A stretch of 64,000 nt of DNA from Cheilinus undulatus (Eukaryota > Chordata > Actinopteri > Labriformes > Labridae), in the NCBI RefSeq assembly GCF_018320785.1, contig NC_054878.1, positions 31,942,023-32,006,022 of the forward strand. The letters run 5' to 3'. Position numbers and translations under genes: made by a program. This document shows, in pieces, positions 51,540-62,870 of this stretch. The first letter of the stretch is position 1. Every line of letters begins with the position of its first letter. Below the pieces are notes generated by a model. It worked only from the letters and a program-made list of their open reading frames with translations, was not told where the DNA came from and searched no databases.

Positions 51540-51771
51540 ACATCTGTGCAGTCTCTCCCTCCTCCTTTCTCTCTCTTCTCTCTCGCCCCTCCCTGTTCCC
51601 TGTAAAAGGGAACAAACTGCCGGAGCTACGCTGTCCCGCCTCCAGCTCCTCTTGTCCCGTCAGTAGAGCTGCAGCAACACTCCCTCCTGCCCTGTGAGGT
51701 TTATCCACAATGTAAAAACTGAACCAGCAGGATAAAAGTTATTTTAATGGAAACAAAGGATCCATATACAG
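51540..51771 (+). other. Probable 5' UTR exon and promoter region of kcns3
   Basis: A pyrimidine-rich stretch (51551-51600) is followed by 'aaactgccggagctacgctgtcccgcctcc', ending in a strong donor ATACAG|GTACGT at 51771/51772. The matching acceptor is TCATATTAG at about 52326, four bases before the kcns3 ATG. KCNS3 genes characteristically have upstream non-coding exons, so I infer a spliced 5' UTR. The start of the exon is not determined. Confidence 0.5.
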
Positions 51772-52330
51772 GTACGTTTCAACTTTTTTTTTTCATACAA
51801 ACTTAATGTTGATGACTTATGATTAAAAAGGGTTTGATTTAAGACAGAATATCATGAAATAGAGTAAAAGTCTGCTTGCGTGCATGCAAACTAGCCCAAA
51901 GCTAAAAGCTATGCTGACATACCTACAAAACAATGCTGAAATCTGCACATGTTGCTGAACACAATTTAATAATTGCTTGAAATGATGTAAGCGCTCAGTT
52001 TCAACTTGTTGCCTCTTATTTCCTTTGTGTCAGTCTAGTCCGCTCTGTAATTTGATTCCTCTGCTAATAATCCTGCACTTGAGCCCTCCAAGAAGTGACA
52101 GTATCTCACGCTTCTTCACTCACTCCAGCTCAAGCCATTTCCTGTGTGTGCTGTATTGATTTTTCTTCCTTCGGAGGAATAATGTGTTCAACAAACAACG
52201 CAGTCAGATGTGTCTGATCTTTATAAATAAATAAGCCCATATACAGCTCTCACTGGAAATGACTGATGTACATTTTGCGATAAATCATTAAAATGTCAGT
52301 TTGTTGTGGTATATCTCTCATATTAGGACC

Positions 52331-53827
52331 ATGGGATATGGGCAATTCCTCCACCGGCGGGGCACAAAGGAGGACCAGGTCCACCTCAACGTGGGTGGGG
52401 TACGTCATGAAGTGGATCCCGACACACTGCTCCGTTTCCCTCACACACGCCTGGCTCGCCTGCTGCGCTGCCAAAGTGAGGCAGCGATTTTGGAGCTGTG
52501 TGATGACTACAGCCCAGCTGAGAGGGAGTACTACTTTGACAGGAACCCCAGAGTTTTCCTCTGTGTCCTCAACTTCTACTACACGGGACAAATCCACATG
52601 ATGGAGGAGCTGTGTGTCTTCTCCTTCAGCCAGGAGATCGAGTACTGGGGCATCCAGGAGCTGCACTTAAGCTCCTGCTGCAACAACTGGTACCACGAGA
52701 GGAAGGAGTACATCGAGGACAGGGACTGGGACGTCCGGAGCGACGACCAGCAGCCGAGCTTGGACTCTTCATTCGAGGAGCTCTCTGCTTTAGATAAAGA
52801 CTTGGCCAAGTTCAAAGGTGCGTGGTGTGCCGAATTGAGGAGCTACATTTGGCTCCGTCTGGAGGATCCGGGTCACTCCACAGCTTCAAAGATCATTGCT
52901 GTGGCGTCCCTTAGCGTTGTTTTGACCTCTATTATTGCCATGTGCGTCCACAGCATGCCTGAGTTCCAGCAACTGGACGACAATGAAAAACCCATTGAGG
53001 ATCCCGTCCTTGCCATCCTTGAAGAGATCTGCATTGCTTGTTTCTCGGCAGAGTTCATCATTCGGCTGATTGTTGCGCCTTCCCGCAGGAAGTTCCTTGG
53101 AAACCCTTTGAACATAATCGACGTGGCCTCCATTTTGCCATTTTACGCCACTTTAGCTCTGGAAACAGCTGACGAGGACACTGCAGAGGAAAGTGAGGAC
53201 TTGGAAAACGTTGGGAAGGTGGTGCAGGTCCTGCGCCTCATGAGGGTTCTACGAATCCTCAAATTGGCTCGCCACTCTATTGGACTCCGAGCCCTGGGCG
53301 CAACAGTCCGCCACAGCTACCATGAGGTCGGTCTGCTCCTTCTCTTCCTCTCAGTGGGGATCTCAATTTTTTCTGCCATGATCTACTTTGCTGAGAAGGA
53401 AGAGGAAAGCACAGATTTAGGGACGATCCCGTCAGGCTGGTGGTGGGCGACAATCACCATGACCACAGTCGGTTATGGTGACACATGCCCTGTGACGCTA
53501 CCCGGGAAAATCGTGGCCACTTTGTGCATCATCTGTGGACTATTAGTGGTCGCTCTCCCCATTACCATCATCTTTAATAAGTTCTCAAAGTACTATCAAA
53601 GAAACAAAGCCATGGAGGGAAAGTGCATCGCTAAACCTGAGAGGAAAGATCCTGAACTCCCTCATTATAACATCAGAGAACTGTTCACAGAAAGCGTGTA
53701 CCCGTTCATCGGAGGAATCGCCTTCAGGATCAGTGAGAGCAGCGCAGGGGAAGACACGGATGCCTCCAGTCTCCAGGACGTGGAAGTATACGATAATGAC
53801 ACTTGTGAAAACGGGGCTGGAAAATGA
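52331..53827 (+). CDS. kcns3: Voltage-gated K+ channel modifier subunit Kv9.3
   Basis: One intronless frame of 498 aa. Start chosen at MGYGQFLHRR (context accATGG), matching the family N-terminus; an in-frame ATG 30 bp upstream lies before a splice acceptor and is rejected. The T1 tetramerisation domain spans about residues 17-120 (VHLNVGGVRHEV, YYFDRNP, NFYYTG). S1 is about 184-206, S2 228-249, S3 260-277. S4 is 297-316 (VLRLMRVLRILKLARHS), S5 330-353, the pore carries TMTTVGYGDT (377-386), and S6 is 392-415. The S6 hinge reads ALPIT rather than the PVP of conducting Kv1-Kv4 channels, a hallmark of electrically silent Kv9 subunits. These do not form channels alone but join Kv2.1/Kv2.2 at the plasma membrane and alter their gating. 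Poly(A) signal at about 54424. Confidence 0.96.
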   Translation: MGYGQFLHRRGTKEDQVHLNVGGVRHEVDPDTLLRFPHTRLARLLRCQSEAAILELCDDYSPAEREYYFDRNPRVFLCVLNFYYTGQIHMMEELCVFSFSQEIEYWGIQELHLSSCCNNWYHERKEYIEDRDWDVRSDDQQPSLDSSFEELSALDKDLAKFKGAWCAELRSYIWLRLEDPGHSTASKIIAVASLSVVLTSIIAMCVHSMPEFQQLDDNEKPIEDPVLAILEEICIACFSAEFIIRLIVAPSRRKFLGNPLNIIDVASILPFYATLALETADEDTAEESEDLENVGKVVQVLRLMRVLRILKLARHSIGLRALGATVRHSYHEVGLLLLFLSVGISIFSAMIYFAEKEEESTDLGTIPSGWWWATITMTTVGYGDTCPVTLPGKIVATLCIICGLLVVALPITIIFNKFSKYYQRNKAMEGKCIAKPERKDPELPHYNIRELFTESVYPFIGGIAFRISESSAGEDTDASSLQDVEVYDNDTCENGAGK

Positions 53828-54445
53828 GATTCCTCTTTATGACTGCGAGTCTCAGTGGCTCTGAGGGCAGAGTGCTCCATCACTGACCCAGCCTTCCTGC
53901 ACGGTCTTCCTCCTGCTATTTGACAGAACAAAGTAGCCATGAACTTCTTTTTTATACTTGTGGGGACAGCCTGTGAAACATACTGTTGCTAAAACCAGGA
54001 AACCTAAAGGGAATTTCCTGAACCTTGCTCAGGGGTTTTGAAAGCCCATTTTCTGCTTGAGAAAACAGCGATGATGCATGTAGGAGGCCATAATGTTAAT
54101 GTTTTCCAAAGTGATGCCCTGTATTGATTTGTCTGCTCGTTGAGAGTTCAGACCCACAATTCAACAGATGCAAAAGTCTTGAATGACAACACTGTTTCAT
54201 GTTGAAAAATTTCATAATGAATCTCTGATTCCATGAAGGCTGATGCAGACTGCATGAAAACAAATGGATGCAATTGTTCTGTAAAATTACTGATGCTGAT
54301 TAAGAGAGGCATCAGGCTCTCAGATCACTGTGGAAATCACTGATTTTCCAGGTTACTGTTGTGATATTTTTCTTTTTTTCGGCATGCTGGGTGACTCTTG
54401 TGGGGTTATTCATGTGGACATAAAATAAAGCTCAGTGAATCAGAA
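53828..54445 (+). other. kcns3 3' UTR
   Basis: Non-coding sequence after the stop, ending with AATAAA at 54424-54429. No other feature seen. Confidence 0.6.
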
Positions 54446-55189
54446 GAAACATGCATCCTATTTATGAAAAAACATACAGCGGATTGTCTGATTCAAAGAA
54501 ACCTTCATGTTTAATGCTTCTACTTGTTTCCTTTATAACAAAATCCTCAAATACAACACTTCTCAGCTAAAGTGGCTTCTACTTTTTAAATAGAAAGCAT
54601 TAACAAAGTGAAGAGGAGAAATGCAGCAGAAACTTTCCTCACTCTCGTCTTTTCCAGGAAGTATTGATTTCCTGTCTGCTGTTATGATCTATGCTTGGAT
54701 GAGCCGCTGTTCTGTACGGGAGTGAGAGATGTAAAAGATCTTTCTCTGTGGGGGTCTCAAAGGTGTTGACCAAAAGCAGTTGACCTGAAACATCAAGCCT
54801 TAGAGCTAAACCCTCAAAATACAACTCAAAACATTTTTTTTCTAGATGTGATTGATCGTTTAGCTCGTTCACTGTTTGAATTTCCAGACAGCTGAGCAAA
54901 ATAAACCTTGCGTGGTCATTGAGGATTTAGAGAGGTTGGTTTCCACATAGATTTTAAGTTTCAATCAAAGACTGTAGGAAACACTGGACAAAGAATGATT
55001 GAGGTCAGATATTTTATTCTTAGAGGGGGTTTGAAGCCTCAGCTGGGGGTCATTAATCTTTTCTGACATCAGACCCTTATCTAAACGTCTAATTGACTCA
55101 AGTCCTTATCTACACCACTATCAGTATTTTTCTGTTTGGTGGAAAGATAAAACCACACCCCATTTTAACAGAGGTACCATATGCTGAGT

Positions 55190-55995
55190 AGAGCTGGAGT
55201 TAAAAAGGCTAAGATTTCATCTGTCAAGTCCAGCCACAAATTCTCTTTTGCACTGATGTCTGGGCTTTGACTTGGCTACTCCAGAACATTCACCTTGTTG
55301 TCTTTAAAGCATTCCTGTGTAACTTTCGCTGTATGCTTCTGCTCATTGTCTTGCTGGAGAATACATTTTCTGAATAATATTGTCCTCCAGGATTTCATAT
55401 ATTTTGCCACATTCTTTTCACCCTCTACCTTTACAACCCTTTCAGGGCCAGCTGCTGAGAAGCATCCCCACAGCATGATGCTGCCACCGCTGTGCTTCAT
55501 AGTGGGGATGGTGTGTTTGTGGTGATGTGCAGTGTTTGGTTTCTGCCAAACATACTCCTTCAGAGTAGTCAAAAGTGTCTTGGTGGTCTCTCTCACTAGT
55601 CCCCTTCTTGCACGGTCACTCAATTTGTGAGGACGGCCAGACTTAGGCAGATTTACACATCCATTATTTGATGATGGATTCAGTTGAACTCTGGGTGATG
55701 TTCAGTGCCTTGTTTTTTTTTGTTTGTTTTTTGTTTTTTTGTTTTTTTGTTTTTTGTTTTTTTTGTATCGGCCCCCTGAATTATACTTCTCAGTAAACTT
55801 TTCTCTGAGTTGCTTGGAGTGTTTTTTTTTTTTAATCTTAATGGTGTAATGGTAGCCAGGAATACTGACCAGTGACTTCAGAGGGGGTAAATATTTATGC
55901 AGTCACTTATTTTAAATCACATATTTTTGTTTAATTGATGTTAATTTGTAGAAATATGTTTTCACTTTGGCATTAAAGAGGTTTTTGGTATTTTT
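55190..55995 (-). mobile_element. Decayed Tc1-like transposon with transposase relic
   Basis: The minus-strand ORF 55623-55276 reads GGSIMLWGCFSAAGPERVV and, further on, ILQQDNEQKHTAKVTQE, the central part of a Tc1 DDE transposase. A stop (TAG for the tryptophan after NVLE) breaks it near 55275. The right end (about 55870-55990) is the inverted equivalent of the left end of the copy at 1.85 kb, showing that both belong to one family. The left terminal repeat and the N-terminal region are missing or diverged. Confidence 0.8.
55712..55766. repeat. T-rich simple repeat (TnG)
   Basis: Runs of 6-10 T separated by single G bases inside the Tc1-like relic, which probably expanded after insertion. 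Confidence 0.75.
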
Positions 55996-56855
55996 CAGTG
56001 AGATCATTTACTTTTATTTTGCTAACACAGATTTCAACAATGGATTAACATTTTCAACTTACAACAAAATTCAGGAGTGCTCTTCATGGCTGATCTGAGT
56101 CATGCAGCAGTTAATACCAGTGCTATAAGTGCATGCTACTTTATTGTTGCAAAGTTATGGTTTAATTTGATGCAGAAAGCCGATGTGCTGCTGTGTGTGT
56201 TTTGCACCAGTGATAAAAAAAAGAAATGAATTCACAGAACCCACAGGACTCAAAAGCAGTCTCAATAAGCTAGAGCTTTTTGATTTTCAGATTCTAAAAA
56301 AAATGCTGAATCGGGCCCTTATGGAACCAGGTTTCAACTCCATCCATGGGTTTGACCCACTTAATGCACAGCTATGCTTTGTGTTTTATTGGCCATACCC
56401 CAATTATCAATAACGTATATCTTCTTAAAACCAGAATTGACATTTTTAAAAATGTCTTTCATACAGTAAATGCTCACATAAAGACTTTACTGACCAAATT
56501 TGGATTTTGAGGCTGTAGACATGTTTATTTTTGCTGTGAAAACCCCAGCATTTTAATATGGGGTGTCTATGCGACTTAGGTCACTTTTAAAGCCAGCCTC
56601 AAGTGGACACTTGAAGAACTGCAGCTTTTTTTCTTTTTGCACTTCTGTAATAGCTTTAGTGTTCAACACAGGAGGCTGCCACTTGGTTTGTATCTCGCAA
56701 TGGGTTGTATTCCACAGAAGCCCTTAACAGACATGCAAGATACCTTGTGGTGGATCAATACGCAAGCTTGCTAAAGCTGCAGCCTAGGGGCCCCACCTGT
56801 GCAAGGATGCCTGGACCAGCCAGAAAACTGATAATTTAAAGTTGTTTCAGAGGAG
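55996..56855. other. Gene-free stretch, nothing recognised
   Basis: No domain-bearing ORF; the short ORF at 56183-56413 is not supported. No known repeat seen. Confidence 0.4.

Positions 56856-56901
<46 letters not shown>
56856..56901. repeat. (ATCT)n microsatellite
   Basis: About 11 perfect tetranucleotide units from 'gagtatct' to 'atctaaataag'; likely length-polymorphic. Confidence 0.95.
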
Positions 56902-57234
56902 AATAAGCAAATGATTGGCTTGATAAAATAGATCACATTGAGTCCATCAAATAAGCAGCTGGCCTTCTGTACCCATGTTTACAGTTTTTTATACAGTTTT
57001 GTTTTCAAATTACATCACCACTTTTACAGTGGAGAAATGTTAAAGACAAAAAAACATGAAAAATATAAACTAGGGATGCACAAGGTTATCTAACTAAACA
57101 GAATTAATGATTGTCAAAAGTAAACTAAAATGTACTTGCTAATATTATAAAATGCAGTAAAATAAAAGACTCGGAAGTATGTCCGTTTAGGGCTTCCATA
57201 CATCACCAACTTTTAGCCACAGGTCTATCTTCCA

Positions 57235-57300
57235 GACACAAATTCGTGACCCAGTGAAAGCAGCTCTGTTACCCACTTTTGTGTCAGTTGAGAACCACTG
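57235..57300. repeat. hAT-type terminal fragment
   Basis: Ends gttgagaaccactg (to 57300) after 'tctgttacccacttttgtgtc', the same family as the fragment at 14.7 kb. No opposite end seen. Confidence 0.5.
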
Positions 57301-58498
57301 ATATAGCCCATTATCTTAAGATAATAAAGCTTGTTTTTTGTGGTCATGCAATAATTTCTGGCAATCAAAAAAAACAAAACAATGAGTTTGTTAGGGTCAG
57401 AGTTGCTTGAGTGTATTTATAAGTCTGTTTTATGCTTTGCCACCTCTGGGGATGTGAGACAAATAAGTCAGTATCTCAGGAAAACTACCAGATATGTCTT
57501 GTTATCACTCAGTTGAATAAAATGTATGAAGGCATGGCTGCTTAGGGCTTCCATATAATGCAAACTAACTGCAGCCTAATGTTAACAGATAAGCCCATTA
57601 CTGCCCAGTAATTTGTTAATCGTTGTAAATGAGTTTCGATTACCTGGCTTCCTGTTTAAGATTTGCATCACTCAGGATATTAGCATAGTGCTTCGTCTAC
57701 ACTTTCACTATTCTGCTTCTGTCAGCTGCCATTTATTGTAATGACAAACACACAGTATTGGTATGGACAGGCATTGATTTTCAGTAAATAGTGCACTTGA
57801 TAATGTAAAAAAAAATGCCAACCACACATCTATACATCAGAGTGTGTTTGGAGACTTAGCCTGTTCCTCAAAAGTGAGTGTGCCCTCATGTCTGTCCTGT
57901 ACAAACTTCCTCAGGACCTTCTTCAGCTTAAGGCATCGATAAGCTTCCTCATGATAAACGATCAGGAGTATGTTCATATTTCACAAAGCCAAAGAGCCGC
58001 AGAAGTTGTGAACCACAGCACCAACAAAAGCAGAAGACAGTGAACACAGGCGAGGCTTGATCTGGATTATCAACAGTCAGCAACATGAACGATTGCCATG
58101 AACTGCTAATGGATGATGATGTTGATCATAAGTGCTGCTATGCTGACACTGATCGATGCTGCTCTAATGAGTACAGCTAAACAACCATACAGAAATAAAA
58201 ACATTATTTAAACACTGCTGTGAAACAAGTTTGGTACAGTCTGTGAGATCGTTTGGCTTTAAGCTTCAACATGAGCTTGAGGCAGATTTATAACCTTTAT
58301 TTGATGTTTGTGAACAGCTGATCTCAGTGTTTTTGGCAGTCACAGATGATCCAGCACTGGCTGTCAGCAGCAGATAATAGTGTTGTGTTCCTGAACGTGA
58401 CTTTTGAGTTTGGGCCTGCTGGGTTGTATTGAGGGAAATGGACATCAATACATTGTGACTTTGCTGCAAGCCAAAATGCATGCAAAGTGTCATTATTT
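57301..58498. other. Gene-free stretch, nothing recognised
   Basis: Intergenic sequence between the hAT fragment and the GCTA repeat. The two overlapping minus-strand ORFs at 58266-58596 have no motif and extend into the repeat. Confidence 0.4.
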
Positions 58499-59240
58499 AC
58501 TGGTACAATGTTTTTCCAGTTTAAGATTAAAAAATCAACTTTATTCATAAACAAAGTCTGGCAGCTACAGTCATGAAATAACCACATTGCAAACATTACA
58601 GACTAAGTAACATTTCATAAATAAAATATAGAAAAAGATCATAGGTCGAATCCAGGATTAAATTATGCATAGACATGTTTTAGAAGTAGTAAAACGAATG
58701 GTGGTTTACTTTAGCTTCATTAGCCTTAGCTAAGCTAACATAGCTATGCTAGTTACATAATTAACATTAATACATAAGCCAATGTAGCTACATTAGTTTT
58801 AGCAACATAAGCTTTAGCAAATGTTGCTGAAGCTTACATTGCTGAGTGGATTATGTAGCTGCTTACTGAACTTAGCATTAGCTATGTTAGCTGCATACCT
58901 GCGCAAAATATTTTATGTAGCTTACACAGCTTACAGCTGCACAAGCTAGATTTACGGGAGGGCCAACTCTTTTCCTTTAAGCAGACTGTTTACTCAGCTT
59001 CATTAAACATCCTAAAACTGAGTTTTGCCGGTCAGAATTTTTACTTTTAATTTGTGGTATCCTAACTGTTACTTTTACCTTTGCCCTAACTCGCAACCAA
59101 AGTTTAATTTGATTTTATTTTGAAAGTTTTAGTGTTTATTTCTGTTCTGTCAGAGTTGGCGTCCAACCTGAACAGTCTGCAAGATGTTCCATCAGACATG
59201 TGCGGTCTGCATCCAGACCTCTCTCCACAGTTCGGTCAGA
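58499..59240 (+). repeat. GCTA-rich dispersed repeat, copy 2
   Basis: Starts 'tactggtacaatgtttttccag', with 'cataaacaaagtctggcagctacagtcatgaaataaccacattgcaaacatta'. A core of 'tagctaagctaacatagctatgctagttaca' motifs follows (58715-58950). The 3' block is 'gtggtatcctaactgttac' to 'gaacagtctgcaagatg' and 'ctgcatccagacct'. Copy 3 has all three blocks in the same order and orientation. Confidence 0.75.
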
Positions 59241-62095
59241 ACCACTCTGTGGAGAAACACATGATAGGTGGTTAAAATATTTTTCTTAATTTGCACTTAT
59301 GCTGTTATTCATAATTGGCGGTGTGGCTGTTCTGGGATACCCCTGCTCTTTTATAAGCCTATGTGGAAAGAATCGAGCAGGAACAGCACATGCTCTTACT
59401 CATTGAGTGAAGCCTGAGACAGGGAGAGAAGCAGCAAGAAACCAAGAGCAGAGTAGGCATCCATGACAACAGAATGACACTGATTAAGTCAGAAGAAAGA
59501 TAAAGGAGGAGCTGGGGTGGAGGAGGGTTGGAAAAGCAGCTTGCAGAGAGCGTGGCAAAGCTTAGCCGAGCTGGACAAGTTTATGAATATAACAGCGTGA
59601 ATGTGATTAGCAAGTAGTGTGCTTAGAGCGAATCAGCTGGCCGTCAGCTGATGAGGGCTTGCGTGAGATCTGCTTATCTCAATTATATTGCAGAGCTTGA
59701 CTGCTTTCATTTGCACGAAATTATTATTTTTCCACCACGTTGTGAAATAAAATTGCATTTCTCCTGTGTATAGAAAGGCGCATCCAAATGGACTCCCAAT
59801 TATTTGCATTTTTCATGCCGTTTATTCATGGCATACCTGATATGAAAAGGGTAAAGCTGTCTAGGGCCCAGAGTCGTGAAGGGACTGATGAAGGTTAGGT
59901 AGGTAAATTAGGTAATAACAACCTTGTATTTTTCACCTAACACACCTAATTATTACTAACAAAAACAACAAAATAACACATTTTATTGGTTGTTGCCTGT
60001 TTCAAAAGTCAAAAGATATAAGGTATTATTTTTGTGATATTAACATGGTGGGCAGGCCCATTGGACTACGACAACAGTGTAAGTGTATACAGCCAGACTG
60101 TGTCCTGCAGGAGGTTTTTTTTTTTTTTTTAGTTTATTCCAAAGCTGAATGAAGCCAGGACCAGGAGGCCAACGTTAACTAGGCGGCTTACACAACTGCT
60201 AAATATCCAACATGCATATGTTTAGTATGTTGAATAGAATCAAATGAGGGCCCGTTTTCTGAACAAAAGCACCAGGCATCAGACATGATCCCTTAGGAAG
60301 GAAAAAAACAGTGGAGTGCAGCACAGTGGAAATGCACCAGTAGTGCAAAAACACAATTAAAGGCAACAAGACTGATAAACCAAATCACTTAGTGGCCAAC
60401 ATGCAGGACATGATTGGCTTTGGTCAGATAGTTTTTAATGTAAAGGGAAAAAAAGCCAATTACCTGTAAATGTCACACTGGGTGTGTTGCAGAAATAATG
60501 AGAGCTACACTCCAGACCTCCCCCCATTGGCATTTTTTGTTGAAATGAACGTTCATTACATTATGGCTGAGGTGAAGCTGCATGCCATGATACTTCTGCT
60601 GGGGGGTCAAATAAAGTCTTAATCCAAGCTGATTGGATGTAGTGGAGCGTTAAACCAACAGAATAAAAGGTGTCACCGGACTATTGAATTCCTGTCAGAC
60701 ACTGTGTTAAGGCTGAGTTAAAGGCACGTCAATATATATTTTTCTCTCATTTAGATTCACATTGGTCAACACTTTATGTTGATATTAAAAGAGTTGAGAG
60801 ATTTTTCTCAGGTCCCAGTGATGTCAAGAAGTGATGAGCTTCTTCTGTTGTTTGGTCAACACATATTAAGTCATTGCAGTGCAAAATGGAGAAAGCTGAA
60901 AAGCGGCACGCTTTACTCTGCTCATCACGCTCTTTCTGCTACAAACCAAGTTGAACTCCTGAAAAATGACCATAAATCTTTCCATGACAATTCTGACATT
61001 TGTTTTCAGGTAGGAGTATGAACCTGCATTACATTAAGCCTCAGGGTCCACAGAGGTATTTGTTCCTGTACCCAACACAAAGGGAAAAGGTCAATGCAGT
61101 GATGAATGTGTAAGAGGTAAAGGAAGAGGTTTGTGTGTTACACTGCTGGAGGGAGTTTAATAGCTTCTCATGAATCAAAGCTAATCTGGTATAAATTTGA
61201 ATTATGGAGATTTAGGACACGAAAGTAGGTGGCACCTCAAAGAGATGAGTAGTCCTGAAGTGTTTTCACAAACTTTCTTCTGGTTTAACTGTTGAATTAA
61301 GGCTCAAACTTCTAAAGACAGACCATTTTGTCTGTACTCATCAGCATTCCTGCTTGTTCTCTGGAAGCTCACAGATATAGACCAAATGTTGCAATGCCAC
61401 TGGAAAATGTGGGGGCAGCGTTGAGCAATGTAGCAAATGGTTGAAATGAAGAATACGTTAGGAAAATGGCAAAACTTCGTGAGTAAAGATTGAGCAAGTT
61501 GGTTAGGATGTACAAACATGATGTTAGCGAACCTGGGTACACAGACAGCTATGACAGAACCACTGGGCAGAGGTCAGAAAAGAGCTGTTAAATGGCAGCA
61601 AAGGAGCTGTAGAGGTTTATGTGAGATGTCCCCTCGAGTGGATGAACTTTTTTACATCCAACTCAATGTAATGAATGAACAGAAGTATATGAGTAGTGAT
61701 ATTTCTGTCATTTAAAACCTTACCAGAAGGGAGCATGAATTAGCCTAAAAAGAACAAACACCCTTTAGCTAGTTAGCGGAGGAGTAAAAGGCTTATCTGA
61801 CAACATTTAATTTGGTTCACCAAGCACGCATCATATGCTAAAACATTAGATAACAAACAAATTGAAAAGCTCTCAAAAACCTCTACATTCAATAACTTTT
61901 GTATGTGATTAGTCAGGTGTAGATGCTATCTAGCTGACAGTAATTACTGACAAATTAAATGTTAGCTTGAATAGCCTTGAAAAAGGTAAGATTAGTAATG
62001 TAGATAACATAGCTACAGAGCTAACATAGCTATATAGCTAACATAGCTAAAGCTAAGCTCACAAAGCAGCTATGTAAGCTACATCCACAGACCTT
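59241..62095. other. Gene-free stretch, nothing recognised except simple tracts
   Basis: Includes a poly(T) run at about 60116-60130 and a short GCTA-rich tract at about 61995-62095 that leads into repeat copy 3. ORFs at 60776-61021 and 61304-61715 show no domain or splice context. Confidence 0.4.
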
Positions 62096-62134
62096 TTATA
62101 TAAAATGCTGTTAATCTCAGAATGGAAGCACTGT

Positions 62135-62870
62135 AATTTGCAGGTACAACCTATTTCTAGTTTGAGATTTTAGAAAAAAAATTAACTTTGTTCGAAAAAA
62201 ATCTAGCAGTTACATTTATGAAATAATCACATCGCAAACATTAAAGACAAGAGATATTTTACAAACAAAACAGAGAGAAAGGTCAGATGTATATTCTGGG
62301 ATTAATTCATGTATAGACCCATTTTAGAAGTAGTTACTTGAACAGTGATTTGCTTCAGCTTCATTAGCTTTAGCTAAAGCTAACATTGCTATGCTTGCTA
62401 TGTAATTAGCATTACTACATAAGCCATGTAGCAAAGTTAGCTTTAGCAACATGAGCTTCAGCAAAGCTAACCTAGCTACATAGATAATGTATCTATGTAG
62501 TTTACATAGCGGCTTTCTATCTATCTAGTTAAGCTATGTAGCTCCGTTTTCTGTGTAGCTTACGCAGCTAACAGAGCAATGTAAGCTATGCTTGCTGCAT
62601 CAGATGTTTTCATGGAGGACAAGCTTCTTCCACTGTTTACTTGGCTTTTTAAACATTTTGTAACTAGGTTAGGTCAGGCTTTTAACTTTGAACTTTTGTT
62701 ATCCTAACTGTTACCTTAACTCTTACCCTTAACCTAAACGGGAGTTATATCTGACTTTATTTCAAAGGTTTAAGTGTGTATGTCTGTTCTGAGATATATC
62801 GCATTTCAAATGAACGGTCCATGAGAGTGGCCATCAGAGATGAACAGTCTGCAGCCAGACCCCACTCCAG
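62135..62870 (+). repeat. GCTA-rich dispersed repeat, copy 3
   Basis: The same three-block layout as copy 2: 'caggtacaacctatttctagtttgag' with 'tctagcagttacatttatgaaataatcacatcgcaaacatta'; a GCTA-rich core (62360-62600); and 'ttgttatcctaactgttacc' to 'gaacagtctgcagccagacc'. It lies 3.6 kb from copy 2 in direct orientation. Confidence 0.75.

Noticed and set aside
52301-52330. In-frame upstream ATG extending kcns3 by 10 codons
   Set aside because: The segment contains a splice acceptor (TCATATTAG) just before the family-typical start MGYGQF, so it is probably intron in the mature mRNA.
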